A stretch of 64,000 nucleotides of DNA from Trissonchulus latispiculum (GCA_030248195.1 JASAND010030798.1:1-64000), one strand, 5' to 3'; shown: positions 35,307 through 47,491, numbered from the stretch's first letter. Program-made: numbers and translations. Notes: a model not told the origin generated them from the sequence alone.

Positions 35307-35621
35307 TGGAATTTCTGCTGTTGGCAGGATATCCAAATTCACAACAATCAGCCAGGCAAAAAACGGAGTTACTAGAGTTACTTTAGAATCACAGGGCAGC
35401 CTCTGGGCCCATAACCTAATGGGCATACACGGCCAAATAGCTGGCTTAACAGTTCAGTATCTTGCAGATAAATACCGGCTTTACTAAACGCACAACTTCA
35501 CTCTGTTAGCTTCTTGAAACTACAAAGTCATTCATTACGATTAACTCCATCTTGTATCTGTCTATTAAGTCACAGTTCAAAACTCATGATATAAGTGGAT
35601 ACTTTTTCCTAACACTCCCAC

Positions 35622-37737
35622 TTATCCACTTATCTCATGCAAGCCAATCAAATTTCTAAATTTTTCAAATTTAACTTTTAACAGAGGCTTCGTGAGAATA
35701 TCGGCTTCCATTTCGTCTGTAGGGCAGTAGACCACAGACATATCTTGGTTGATCATCTTCTCACGAATAAAATGGTGTTTTATATCGATATGTTTGGTTC
35801 TTGAATGAGAAACGGGATTCTTTACCATGGAAATACAACTTTGATTGTCTTCAAAGATAACGGTAGGCTTGTCCTGGGCGAATCCCATTTCCTTAAGGAG
35901 ACTGCGCAACCAGATTAGTTCCTTTGTAGCAAAACTGAGTGCCACGTACTCAGCTTCTGCAGTGGACAAGGCAACAGTGGGTTGTTTCTTGCTCATCCAG
36001 CTGACTGGTCCATGAGCAAGCTTGAAGATGTAACCCATTGTAGACTTTCGGTCGTTAACGTCTCCAGCCCAATCTGAGTCAGAGAACCCACGCAGTACAA
36101 GCGGGAACTCTGACCCCTGATAAACCAATCCCAGTGACGAAGTCCCTTTGACATAACGCAAAATCCTCTTCAAAGCTTTCCAGTGCGAGAGGCCAGGATT
36201 TGAGGTGTATTGGCAGACCACTCCCACTGAAGCGGCAAGGTCAGGTCGGGTGGCAACGGCAGCATAGAGTAGACTGCCGACAATTCCTTGGTAATCTCTC
36301 TTCTGGCTTTCGTCTAGCATTTGATCAGTAGAGACGTCTTTGTCCAACTTTAGTCCTGGTTCCATGGGCACAGAAGCAGGCTTACAATCTTGCATACCAA
36401 ATTTTTCAAGTACTTTCTCCAGATATCTCTTTTGGCTCATCACAATCATTCCTTTCTCCCTGATATATTTGATCTCCACACCCAAGTAGTAATGAACACA
36501 ACCCAAGTCTTTCATTTTGAACCTTTGCTTGAGCACTTCCTTAGTATCATTCATCAACTTCGGGCTCTTTGTAACCAGCAATAAATCGTCGACATACAAG
36601 GCCATGATGATGATCTCGTCTGCGACTGTCTTGATGTAAAGGCATGCATCGGATTCAACTTTCTTGAAGTCATTGGTACGCAGATATTCGTCCAAGGTTA
36701 GGTTCCAACATCTAGGTGCTTGTTTTAAGCCGTATAAGCTTCTTTGCAACTTACAAACAAACTCCTCTTTGTCCTTTTCTTTGAAGCCTTCAGGTTGTTC
36801 CATGTAGATATCCTCGTCAAGTGTTCCGTATAAGAAGGCAGTAGTAACATCCATCTGATGTATATCCATACTTTGGTACGCAGCTATGGCTAGTAGAGAC
36901 CGAATGGTCGAAAACTTCACAACTGGGGCGAAGGTTTCTTCGTAATCCACCCCATAATTCTGCGAGTAACCCTTCGCCACCAGTCTCGCTTTAAATCTTT
37001 CTACAGAACCATCCGCTTTATACTTTACTCTGAAAATCCACTTGCTTTTAATTGGAACTCTTCCTTCTGGTAATGGCACTAAAACCCATGTCTCGTTTTC
37101 CATAAGTGAATTGATCTCACTTTCGGCCGCTGCTTTCCATTCCGAGGCGTAGGTGCTTTTGGAGGCTTCACTAATTGTTGAAGGCTCCTCTATCTGTCCT
37201 CCAAAACACGCATAGTGAGCAGACCTTCTTCCGGCTTCTCCAAGGAAATCCCCAATTTCTTCATATGGTAGAGGTTTTTCTTCGTTCTTTTCGAACGTCG
37301 TAGTCGTGCTTCGGGTTCTGGTTCAACGACAGGAACTTGCTCTTCACGTCCTCGTTCTGGTAGCTCGGCTTGTTGGTCTTCACGTCTTTGTTCTGGTTCT
37401 GGTTCTTCATCAGCTTGATAATCATAATTTCTTTCTGTAGTTTGTGACTCTGACTCGGACCCAAGGGTTACAACACGCTTGGGTGACTCGGTAACAGTGG
37501 CAACATCTTCGTCAAACCACACATCCCTGCTGATGATCACTTTTCTTTTTGTCAGATCATACAACCTGTAACCTTTTGATCTTGTGCTGTACCCCACAAA
37601 CTTGCACTGAATCGACTTTGCGCCAAACTTTGACCTACTTCCTTTAGGCACATGGGCATAGGCACAGCAACCAAAAACTCTAGTGTGTGCAACACTTGGC
37701 TTTGCACCAAAGAACGCTTCAAACGGAGTGATGTCTT
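35622..37737 (-). pseudogene. Truncated second copia copy (3' part of pol)
   Basis: Nearly identical to 31228-33343 of the first element. It begins at the shared LTR and polypurine tract and ends abruptly at 37737 inside the integrase C-terminal region, just after the equivalent of ITPFEAFFGA. A one-base deletion near 37277 (TTTTT where the first copy has TTTTCTC context) splits the frame into 35622-37103 and 37190-37651. Reverse transcriptase (YVDD) and RNase H motifs are intact. Protease, Gag and the 5' LTR are missing. Confidence 0.9.
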
Positions 37738-37743
37738 CAGTGA

Positions 37744-37786
37744 TGTTTTCATTTCCCTTGTCAGTAGTATATAATTGTTAAATATT
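37744..37786. repeat. 43-bp direct repeat flanking the copia block (right)
   Basis: The second copy of the sequence at 30981-31023. It starts six bases after the truncation point at 37737, in a junction carrying GTGATGT twice, which suggests microhomology. Confidence 0.9.
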
Positions 37787-38209
37787 GTTCAAGTCAGCGG
37801 TCTTTGGTTAGGTACGCTCTAGCGCTGTCAAGAGTCTCTGATGCTAAATTCGGTAACAAGTAATGAAATATGATTGTCTGCGCAGCACGGCTAGATGGCA
37901 TGAATACTTAGGCAGCGGCTCCGAATATTTTGTAAATAATATGTGGACGTAAATCTATTTCTCTTATATTGTTCACAATGCAGTATTGCACTTCCTACCA
38001 CATAATGTATAGTTTGGATTTTTATATTTGAGAATTTAGATAGAATAGTGAGTAGTGAGCACAGGCCACCAACTATCTCCTGGCCTTGACCCACTGAGGA
38101 AAAACCACTGTAATTAATTAATTATACCTCCATTGATTAATTTCATTGCATATTTGCATATTGTTGTTTTAGCAATAATTATTCCTCACCACACCTAACC
38201 ACTAAAAAT
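37787..38209. other. Region upstream of the neuropeptide gene
   Basis: No coding frame is supported. TTGTTGTTTTAG at about 38162-38173 could be a 3' splice acceptor for a leader exon or a trans-spliced leader, 36 bases before the ATG. Confidence 0.35.
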
Positions 38210-38548
38210 ATGCTTGTTTTCAACAAAATTGCTTTTCTTCTACTAATTGCTAGCTATTTAGTCCGTGATTGTGTCAGCGGAATTGACGTCGAAAGCATGA
38301 ATCTTGGCTTTGGCAAGAAATCGGATCCATCAGCCTTTAACATTGGATTTGGGAAACGTTATGTTCCACTATCAGACAAAGTACCACAGAAATTGGATAC
38401 AAAGAAACGACAACCTGACATGTCGACCTTTCAAATGGGCTTTGGTAAACGACCAAAAGTAGACTTTAGCAATTTTGGAATGGGTCTTGGAAAACGAATG
38501 GACGCTTCATCTGTACAGTGGGGCTTCGGAAAACGGGACAGGAGATGA
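38210..38548 (+). CDS. Neuropeptide precursor, GF-amide/GL-amide peptides
   Basis: A complete 112-residue precursor in one exon. Residues 1-24 form a signal peptide (MLVFNKIAFLLLIASYLVRD then CVSG). Five peptides end in Gly plus Lys-Lys or Lys-Arg, the signal for C-terminal amidation and cleavage: NLGFG-KK, SDPSAFNIGFG-KR, a peptide ending TFQMGFG-KR, one ending NFGMGLG-KR, and MDASSVQWGFG-KR. One spacer (YVPLSDKVPQKLDT) ends in KKR without amidation. The mature products would end in GF-amide or GL-amide. The Asp-x-x-x-Phe spacing recalls nematode NLP-1/MSF-amide peptides such as MDANAFRMSFG, but homology is not proven. AATAAA lies near 38585. Confidence 0.9.
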   Translation: MLVFNKIAFLLLIASYLVRDCVSGIDVESMNLGFGKKSDPSAFNIGFGKRYVPLSDKVPQKLDTKKRQPDMSTFQMGFGKRPKVDFSNFGMGLGKRMDASSVQWGFGKRDRR

Positions 38549-39042
38549 ATTGTGAACGAAAACTCTTGATGTTTACATTAAGAAAATAAATATGACCTTT
38601 TATTCTGAATTTTACTTTATCTAGTTTAGCTGCAATTAACAATTAAACAATGCAGCAATATGAATATGTGCCGATTTTAAAGACATACCTTGTCGCTTTA
38701 CTATGTAATACTTAGATTCCAATTTCAGCTATGTAAACCTATTACAAGCAGGAATAACTTTCTGGCTAATCTAATACAAGAAAGGAATAAAGGGTGGTAA
38801 AGAAGGAGAGAGAAAGAAAGAGAGAAGGAGGGGTTAATTTAGGAAGAAGGAAGGGGTAAAGGAGGGGGGGTGGGGGTGGGGGTGAGGGGGAAAAGTTGGT
38901 TTGTGGGTGGGGTTTTTGTATTTATTTTGAATCATAAAGTGGGTATACTCTAAAACTAACAAGGGTAATACTTTTGTTTGAGCCTGCAAAGATTCATGAT
39001 CCAGCTGTAGCATTAGGAAGTTGCCGTGTTCAGTCGTATCAA
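38549..39042. other. 3' flank of the neuropeptide gene
   Basis: Includes a likely polyadenylation signal AATAAA at about 38585 and a long purine-rich, G-rich tract at about 38795-38910. No gene is visible. Confidence 0.5.
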
Positions 39043-39450
39043 GAGTATATAATAATAGCAAGAGTGGGAAGCTTAGCCCTTCCTAATGAAAATGGCCTGC
39101 GAGATGCTCGGCACATTAAGGCCGAAATCTCGGGGGGGGATCCCACTTACCATTGTTCAGCATGTGTTTATATGCGTTTGAACTAAAACGCATCTGATTG
39201 GCTAATTGCTACATCATGTCAAAATTATGTGTATGAGTGGACCCCCCCCCCCGAGATCTCAGGGGGGGTCTCGCAAGGGTCTCGCAAGCCATTAGCCAAT
39301 AAGATGCGTTTTAGTTCAAACGTATATAAACACATGCTGAACAATGGTAAGTGGGACCCCCCCCGAGATTTCGGCCTTAATGTGCCGAGTATCTCGCAGG
39401 CCATTTTCATTAGGAAGGGCTAAGCTTCCCACTCTTGGTATTATATACTC
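39043..39450. mobile_element. Foldback element with GGCACATTAAGGCC core
   Basis: The arms at about 39043-39215 and 39285-39450 are inverted copies. They share GAGTGGGAAGCTTAGCCCTT, CCTAATGAAAATGGCCTGCG, CACATTAAGGCCGAAAT, CATGTGTTTATA and AAACGCATCT. The centre carries CCCCGAGATCTCAGGGG. Partial copies occur at 28126-28310 and about 1920-1960. No target duplication was resolved. Confidence 0.7.
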
Positions 39451-40159
39451 CTGGTCGTATCAAGAGTACATAATATAAGAGTGTGCCACTAACCACACTC
39501 TATGCTATTAGAGCAAAATCTGTGCTGTGTTCGCTTACGGCTGACCCCCTGCAAATTGACCCATCACTTGAAAGAAATTCACGAGCTATGCTTGTGTTTT
39601 AAAGTTCACGTACATCTTTTGTTTTGAGCTTTACACACAAACATAGAGCGAGTGAGCGTAGCCCCGTTTCGACCAGGTACTGATTTGCGGCGGGGTCACT
39701 AGCAGAGATGAAACCGGTTCACTATTTACTGACCCGGTGACCCAGTTACCCGGTGTTTTCGAAAATTCAAGTTTAAGCCTGAAAACATTAAAATACTTCA
39801 CTAGGTTCGGATTTTCCGGGAGGGGGGACGTTAGCGAACAGAGCATTGTTTTTGCTCTGATAACATAGAGTTCGATTAGTAGCACACACTTATATTATAT
39901 GCTCATGGTCGTATGGATATGCTCTTATATTGTAGATCCAGATTAAATTGTGATTGTTCTTTACTCCTTGGAAAAATAAGTTTCGATTATCCGAAACATC
40001 ATTACACACTAACATAACAATGGTTATACACTGACGCAGTCACGGAATTTTTATTTCTAAAATTGACTTGGCTTAACGGTCTTTCGACCACAATACGCGA
40101 ATGTGACCAACTTTAAAGGGGACGCAGCACTACAGCAGCTTATCGCATCGTGGAACCTC
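39451..40159. other. Intergenic DNA with repeat fragments
   Basis: Holds the CAGAGATGAAACCGG end fragment near 39706 (pair of the one at 1400) and an arm fragment of the G-rich foldback element near 40088-40110 (GACCACAATACGCGAATGT). No gene is seen. Confidence 0.45.
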
Positions 40160-40625
40160 TCTAACTATTGCCGTCCAAAGCCAAAAAGTCGTAACTAACA
40201 TTTTGGCCAAAATGGAGTTATGACCAACTACTTTATGCTGAATTTAACTAGCTATGTTAGAACGACGTATCTTCATAGCATTTGTAGTAATAAACTTGGC
40301 AGAAAAACGTATCTGCATTTATGGATTCCAAGACAAAGCCAGAAAGTCGTATCAGCAATTTAACGTTGCACATACGTCTTTATAGCTTCGGCAACATGAA
40401 CGTGTGCCAAAAGACGTAACTGCCATACTGCGCCAATTTTGCCTATATTCACAAAAATAAATTTTCTGATAGATAAATCCAGTCAAATAGTATCATTTTA
40501 CACAGTGGTCACAAATTTAAATTTGATCTAATGAAAAAGTGTAGCACAATTTACATAAATGGCCGTAGCAAAAATTAGTAGAAATGTAGTTACGTCTTTT
40601 TGGATTTGGACGGCATTGTTGCAAG
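40160..40625. repeat. Dispersed repeat R1, copy 2
   Basis: Collinear with 26520-27005. Shared blocks include AAATGGAGTTA, AACGACGTATCT, GCATTTGTAGTAATAAAC, ATCATTTTACACAG and GGTCACAAATTT. Confidence 0.55.
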
Positions 40626-41545
40626 CAAATATATGCAGGAGGGAAATTTGGGATGTGAACCAAACCGAATTTTTCCGCATTTTTTGGGCAATGACCCGGA
40701 AAAATCTGGATTCTGGAGCGGCGAGGGATCACTCTAGGGGGAGAGCTCCAGGTATGAGGGGAGATCCCCCTTCCCGAAGCACACGTACGGTTGCAAGTTG
40801 TGTTGCAAAACCAAACCGTCCTCTTCAGACGAAAAGGAAATATCTGGAGATCGGTTTTGATGTTCTCCGCGCGACCTTTCTCACTTGACCCTCCAACTAA
40901 GATATGTAGTGTTGTCTGCAACAGTCATGTGCATGAGTGAAAGTTTTGAGGGGGTGACTGAGCTCCTGGTCTGGGGAGGGTGCAACCCCTAACCCCCCAA
41001 CCACATGTATGGTCTGCAACCACATTTGGTCACTCCACTTCCTCCTCCCAAGTTCTCAAAATCAGAATACAGCGTTCTGTCATTCACCAGCATGGATTCT
41101 TATTCCGATCGTTGCTCTGCTTACGTAATTTAGCTTTGCTTATTGGTAGGTCAATTTTCTTTAGAAACAGCACTGGAAACCGATCAAAATCACCAGCCAT
41201 AAATCTATCCATTATTTTTATAAAAGCCAGATTACGTAGTCAGTAGCAAACCACCTGGATATAGTTTTGGCCACGCTAAGTATGTGTGCCATTCGGTGAC
41301 CGCCCCCTTCCTGGCCGTCCAGCAAAACTATTATGCATACGAAATGATGAGCCCAGCACATTTACCCCAACTTATCCAATATTCATTTATTTATCTCCAT
41401 TTATGGACTCCAAGCAGTTTTCACACTGCCGTAACTTTATTATTCAAATAAATTTATACTGGACGACGGTGCAAAAGCATGAAACTTTAAACTGCTCATG
41501 TTTTGTAAGCTCGTCTCTTTATTTTATAAGCTCAGATCCACGACA
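40626..41545. other. Region downstream of the divergent NCX gene, with a GC-rich repeat
   Basis: Around 40675-40800 is a segment (TTTTTTGGGCAATGACCCGG) that resembles 48695-48735 (TTTTTTGGGCAAAATACCGG), which marks a dispersed element. The rest is unassigned. Confidence 0.4.
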
Positions 41546-44500
41546 TTACAATTTATCAGCCAACAGCAAAACGGACAGAACCACAAACAAGATGTAAAGT
41601 ACAATGAAAAGTAGTGCAGTGCTTCGTTTCACTGTCGGAGAACCGCCAAGTTCCGATCTCTGACTGCACTGAGTTACTCTTCTGATAACAGTAATTGTGA
41701 TCCAAATAATAGCAATTGATAGGAAAAGGGTGGTAATAAATCTGATGTCACTAACTGGAAGTAGCGAACGATAAGTGCCACTTTTCTGATAGCCAGTTTG
41801 TATGGTCCAGGCGGTTCCCAAACCCACCAAAGCTACCATGGCTATTCTTCCCAAAAGGGTATTTAGAGCAATGTCAATTGGCTCCGTTTTCCCAACCAGC
41901 CACACAGTGTACAAGTCCGGGATGTAGAGTCCCGCAGGTAGTATTGTTAAAGCAAAAATTGAATGGGGAATATTAAAGTCACATGACAAGATATGGATAA
42001 AATCCCTAAGCAAAAATGTTAACATAAACAGTATCCCGGATGCACAAATTATGGTTGGTAAACTCCACGCTACTGAAGGAGGTGGAATTAGACAACAGAT
42101 TACCTTTATCGGGAATGCAATAATGTGACAAACCAAATCCTTAACCGTCACAGCTTCTGTATCTCCGCCGTTCACGGTGAGGTACTTGTAGACTTGTCGG
42201 CGCCATTTGTCGAATCCAGGCTCCAATTCTTTCACTTTGATCGGAACCGCCTCGTCCAAATGGCGACTCGTTTCATACACTTCATCATCGCTTAGGATCA
42301 TCACTACAGCTTCTCGAGTCTGTCCCAGTTTCGCATTATCCGACACTGCCAGCAAACGGATGAAAAATTTTTCCGTTTTTTCCTCCTTGACATCGTCTAC
42401 AATTGGAATGTTCAGAAACTTCAGCACTTCTCCAGGCTCGAATCGCAACCAGCCAGATCCGCCCACATAATCGGTTCCATCGATCGCCGTTCCATCCCGG
42501 GTTTTCCAGGAAACTCCCATCAGAGTATCGACTGAGCCGCTGATTCGTTGCACCGGAATTCTGGCCAATCTTGCCTTTTCGATAACCGTGAAATTTCGTC
42601 GGACAAAATGCACTTCAGGTACTCCGTAGGAGTTGTCGTATCGAACAATGGCTGGAGAACAGAATCCTATTTCAGCACCCTTTGAAGAATCGTTGTTCAG
42701 GCTTACATTAACAAAAAATCCCACACCTTGAAACCATTGGTATCCTCTTACAATACTGATTTTAATGGACAACTGGCTTTGTCCCGGTTCAAAGGTCACA
42801 GTTTCTCGACGAGGTAGAAAATGTGTGTTTGGCTCAGCCAGCCCTGAAACCGTTTTCCAGGTAAATGTGATCTTTTTGCTCATATCACCCCAGCGAACTA
42901 TACTCAGCATGACGCTACTGGCATTTTTATCAAAGGCGTAGATTTTGGCAGAAAATTCAAGCACGGACTTTGTCAGTTTGTGGTGGTTGATCTGCAGTGC
43001 ATCCGGACTTAGACTAACTCTTCGTGATAAAATATCATAGTCTGGCGAGTCGATGCGAAGATTTCGCCGGCGGCCATCCAGCCATTGAATTGCAAAACTC
43101 TTATATAGGAGATAGTCATGTTCTGAAAAAGCTCGCAGATTTGCAGCAATCATGGTAGCCAGTTGTACTTGGGTGACGTTACGGTTTTTCATCAACAAAG
43201 GCTTGACTATCTGGCCCCACTGGTTGGTGGTTTGGCTCAGGTCAACGCTAGGTTCCCCAGTAGGTTTGTCATAAAGCTTAGTGGTAAGGATATAGGCGGA
43301 GACGACAAAAATTGACGATAATACCAAGGTAAGTACCGACTCCCAAACATAAACTCGACCGGGAGAAATTCCTGTCACTACAATCAGTATCCAGGTGAAA
43401 GCTGCCACAGAAAATATTGAGGTAAAAATAAATAAAGCAAAGCGCTGCAGGCGATGTCGATTTGGTCTTCGCGCCGATAAAAGTAAAACAGACGATAAAA
43501 GCAGCATGATGAAGATTGCGGATCCAATGATGGCAAACAAAGAAAATTCCGTCACCTTTCCTTCGCTACCTATAAAATACAAACTTCAGGGGACAACGAG
43601 ATGAGCAAAAAATTCCTGAAATCGTCTTTTCCCAAAGAATTTTCCATTCTATTATTTATTGCATTTTCTAAAGGGTAAAAGTGACAAAGTGCTGTGAAAA
43701 ACCTTAACTGGGAATCAAACCCACAACTTTCGGTTTAACGCAACAAAGCTGTGCCATTTGATCGATAAACGCATATTCGTACCGAAACCGAACACAGTCT
43801 CAAGTCGGTCTCAGTTACAGTGAGTGACAGTATGTAAAGTTAATGTATGATACATCATGGAAAACACATGATCCAGAAGGGCCTGTTTACCTATATTAAG
43901 CTTGCCCAGGTGCGCTTGTGCAAGTCTGAAAATGTAAAGACTTTAAATTCCTACTTTCTTTATTTAAATTAGAAAATTAAGACCTTTTAGACTCGAAAAA
44001 TCTGGTCATCAGTCTACGACTATACCCGTCCCTTTTCGGTAAGAGGCTCCCAATAGGGGCCCATTGCTTGATTGATTGGGATCGTTAAAATAAATCCCTC
44101 TAGTTGGAGGACGTAGCTAAAGTAGGCACATTAAATAGTATGAACAGCAAAATATAATCTGTCTGGCTGATGACCGAGCCCCCTCCCCCCCACCCCCAGA
44201 AACGGAGACCCCTTTCTGCAAACTCTTTTTTACTGAAATTATTGTAGTCCTTTTGTTCTGCTCAGTCCCCGTTTAGGGAGAGATGTCTGTGATCTGATTG
44301 GCTGTTGACCACCTCCCCCCAACGAACGGACGAATATTCTTATGGGAGCATCCTCACACCTTTAAAAGAAACAGAGAAGCATATTTAGGAATGCGATTGG
44401 TTATGTTTATGCATTAAGACAAACACATCGTGCTCACCTAAGACTTGAACCATTGGCAGTATCAGTATGACAGGATTGGCCGCAGCTGCAATCAGAGTCA

Positions 44501-44783
44501 ACTCTGCCACAGTTTGATTCAAACGGAACCAGCGAAGTCTCCATCTTTCACCTTCCGACTGCAAGGAAGCATAGTTGCTGTCAGGAATTGGTGGTTTTAG
44601 GACGATGTTTCGGACAGCACATATTAAGGATTCGGAAACTGTAGAAATTGCCAGAAACAAATACAGTATTCCGCCGACGTAGAGGATATCACGTAATCCT
44701 TGGGACCAATTACAGTCATCTAGTAGGGGCAAAATTGTACCAATGCTGCTGCAGTTGCAACTGACGTTAACCGTAGTCTCCAT
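41546..44783 (-). CDS. Divergent NCX-like protein (2 exons)
   Basis: Exons 44783-44438 and 43569-41546 splice (GTGAGC donor, TTTTATAG acceptor) into 789 residues. The start METTVNVSCNCSS aligns with MGIAGNLSCECSS of the paralog at 53125, so I preferred it to an ATG 18 codons upstream. The layout is NCX-like: N-terminal membrane helices, alpha-1 (about 97-140), a cytosolic loop with two Calx-beta domains (about 320-545), and C-terminal helices with alpha-2 (about 650-706). Alpha-1 reads AAAANPVILILP where active exchangers have ALGSSAPEILLS, and IFIMLL replaces AFNLL. Alpha-2 keeps PD but has LNTLLGRIAMV for GNITGSNSVNV. Ion transport is therefore doubtful although the frame is intact. Its intron contains a tRNA-like sequence. 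Confidence 0.88.
43703..43775 (-). repeat. tRNA-derived sequence (SINE-like) in NCX intron
   Basis: On the minus strand GATCAAATGGCACAGC resembles a tRNA D-arm/A-box, and GTGGGTTTGATTCCCAG is a T-arm with B-box. A clear acceptor stem is missing, so this is a tRNA pseudogene or SINE head, not a functional gene. Confidence 0.4.
44160..44340. repeat. C-rich repeat fragment in NCX intron
   Basis: Carries CCCCTCCCCCCCACCCCCAG, CAGTCCCCGTTTAGGG and GATCTGATTGGCTG, which resemble units of the G-rich foldback element at 13020-13830 (CCCCGTTTGGGG and CTGATTGGCT). Confidence 0.45.
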
Positions 44784-47184
44784 TATAATCTTTGCAGATA
44801 CTGGACTGACAATTAAGCTCCACAACAGATGCGTCAAATTATCATATAATTACAGATCTAGTTGCAAATCCTAAAATTAAGAAAAGGATGGTATAGAGGT
44901 GACTGATGTCTAATTTAACATATAATGTTATACCATAAGTAGGTAGCTGCACTTAATGAAAACGTGTCATGAACCATTGACGCTTAACATACTGTTCAAT
45001 TTTTGAATCAACGTCAAGTTGAAACCCGAGTCATCTATACATTTATTCCATAAAACAATATTATGTCAATTGATCTGCCCTAAAACCTGAATTAAACACG
45101 GGTTGTAGACGCTGTAAAGTTGTAAAGCCGCACCTTTTGGCATCAATCCTTTAAATCAGGATTGATTGCAGGTGTTAGATATGGACTAAGTATCTGCTTA
45201 AAAAATTTGAAAACATACTACATACACAGACCGTTTAGCTTCTACGGTCAATCGTTTTTGTCTATATTGAGATATTCTGACTACACCATTTTGTTCATTT
45301 TGATGTCGTCTGTTCAAACGTTAACCTGAATACATGTATGGATCAAATAAAATTCGGATTGGAATCCAATTATTCAGTTCAGGCTTTATCCAAATCTATT
45401 TGTGTAACATATTATGTCCTTCTTCTTTGAATGTCTGAGTAACGCTATTTTGGATCTAGAATGACTGATTGAGGCTTGTTCAAATTTTGTATCATTTGCT
45501 GAAAAAGACCGATATATAGTTCTGACTTGACGCCAGCCACAAAAGGGGTAAATAGCAATGCTTAAAGTCCTCCTTTTAGTTGAAACCATACTCCATGATT
45601 CAAGTCATGTGCATATTTGTCTCTAGCAATTTTAGCCAGGGTTTGAGGTGGTACAGGCTGGCAAACGAGAGTAAAAGTAGTGAAAGGAAAGGTCAGTTAC
45701 AGATCCTCAAAGTTTCCTAGATATCATGAGATGCTTCACTCTTTCTAGTGTGCCATAAACTCTCAAGAGAGAGCCATTATCCAGCTGTTGCTTGAATTCC
45801 AAGATTACCTTAATTTATTTAACTTAACCAGAAAAGGGCAATGCCTGGCCTCTCATCATTAACTATTTGCAATTAGTTTATCAATGGTACATTATCAAAC
45901 GAGCCTGTTAACCAATTAATACTAACCAACTTCAACCAACATCACAGCCAACCAACCAGCAAGCTGCGAAAAATTAAAAATGCTAACTTCGCAGATATAG
46001 TCGTTTCAAAGGGTTGTAGCTTGCTGTCCCTGAAGTTACGACGCGAAGGTTGCAAAATTTCGAAAATTTAACGCAGTCTTAATAAATAATTATATATTTG
46101 GTTAAGGCTAACCTTGCATCCATCCAGCATGTATCGCAATATCACATATTCTGGCGGGGATTGGAATGTAATAATAAGCTTTTACATAATTTATGATGCG
46201 ACAGACACTAAGTAAATATAGGATAGGACGTGAATAAAGACAAACATATTTGAGGACATGGGACCATACCTTTCTTATGGTGCACAGCTTTCTACTATAT
46301 TATATAGAACTCAGAATTGAAATCGTTCAATATTTCTCGCTTGAAATGAGGCTTTCTATTTCTGAGGACCTTTTAGCTAACCCTAGCCGAGAGGCATGCA
46401 GTTGTCTCCTATGTATACATGCTGAATATGTGAGTTATTGATTCGCCACAGAGGCTGGATAGAACTAATATTGTTGTCAAGGTTTTGTCTATGATTGAAA
46501 CGCAACTGGTTTTTCTGTCTCCCTGATGCGTCACATTTTAAAATGTAACATTAAAATGAAAGAATTCTTTAAAATTTATCAATATATGCCTCCTTTTATG
46601 CCTACGATGTGCGTTTCATATGCCAACTTTGATGCAAAGTTTGAACTTGAACTGCGAATAACTTTTTCTATGTGTTTACATTCTTATTCTCAGTCACCAT
46701 CGCTGTAATCCTTTGATCATTTATCACTGTTTACTAAAAACGAATTTGTTGTTAAATTTATGTGAAATAGTTTAATTTTTATATGTAGAGATGTGTGGTA
46801 TGGTAGCTGCGATTGTCTACTTATGCTGTACATACAAACAACTGGCTACTTAGAACAGAGTTGGCCGTGCGTCGTGGCTGGCCGCAGGTATCACCAAATT
46901 TCAGTCGCGGGTATCTGAGCAGACCTAACCTAAGCTTGTGTGCCTAACGCCATGATTTCATAATTATTTCAATGAACTTATAAATTAAAATATAAGCCAA
47001 ATATACTGAATTTAAATCTTCACCTGCAATTTGCCAGTCGATGTACATGGAACCAACTGCCATACTTTCATTTTCATACTGCTTCTTAACTGCTTTGGTT
47101 TTCTTGAAAAGCGGTACAGTATTTTTTTCACAGCTCATTCTTGTGTCTTTCGGATCTTTGCATCGTTCGGATCATATAGACTGA
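44784..47184. other. Intergenic DNA between the two NCX genes, left part
   Basis: This contains the presumed promoter side of the divergent NCX gene. No further coding frame is convincing; the short frames at 45386-45589, 46250-46441 and 46526-46708 lack features. Confidence 0.4.
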
Positions 47185-47491
47185 CATGGGGTACTCTAAA
47201 AAAGTCCAAAATTATAAGGGGGTCTAGCCCAAAATTAGCAAACATTGCAATTTTTTAAATTTTTGACCAAAAAATTAGTAAAAATGAGGTTTTTAGACAT
47301 TCTTTGAAAAATCGCTAAAATATACTACAAAATGTTAAAGTTTTTGAAAAAGTCGCTAAAATCTGCTATCAAATTTTAAATTTCTGGTAAAAATCGCTTT
47401 GAGGTCTTCCCTTTTCCTTTCTGGACGAGAGGGTTCGCCCTTTTTTCCTTTTCGCTGACACCCCCAACCCATTCCCCCATGTTACTCTATG
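47185..47491. repeat. CATAG-family MITE
   Basis: Begins CATGGGGTACTCTA and ends CCCCCATGTTACTCTATGG, an imperfect inverted pair. The AT-rich centre contains TTTTTGACCAAAAA and GGTAAAAATCGC, shared with 14155-14625. Confidence 0.55.

Larger units (their letters stand above)
31026..35614 (-). mobile_element. Ty1/copia retrotransposon, near full length
   Basis: LTRs of 195 bp at 31026-31220 and 35420-35614 differ at three positions by eye. On the minus strand the LTR begins TGTTAGGAAAAAG and ends ATGCCCA. A copia-type primer-binding site complementary to an internal initiator-tRNA segment (minus GGTTATGGGCCCAG, plus-strand 35403-35416) follows the right LTR, and a polypurine tract (AAGTGGGAG) precedes the left LTR. 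Gag-pol occupies 31228 to about 35306. The right LTR is also the 3' LTR of a second copy, so no target duplication is expected there. Broken points include a gag frameshift and a substituted integrase residue. Confidence 0.93.

Noticed and set aside
44784..44837. Upstream ATG giving an 18-residue longer NCX N-terminus
   Set aside because: The extension has no counterpart in the paralog, whose start aligns with the downstream ATG at 44783.
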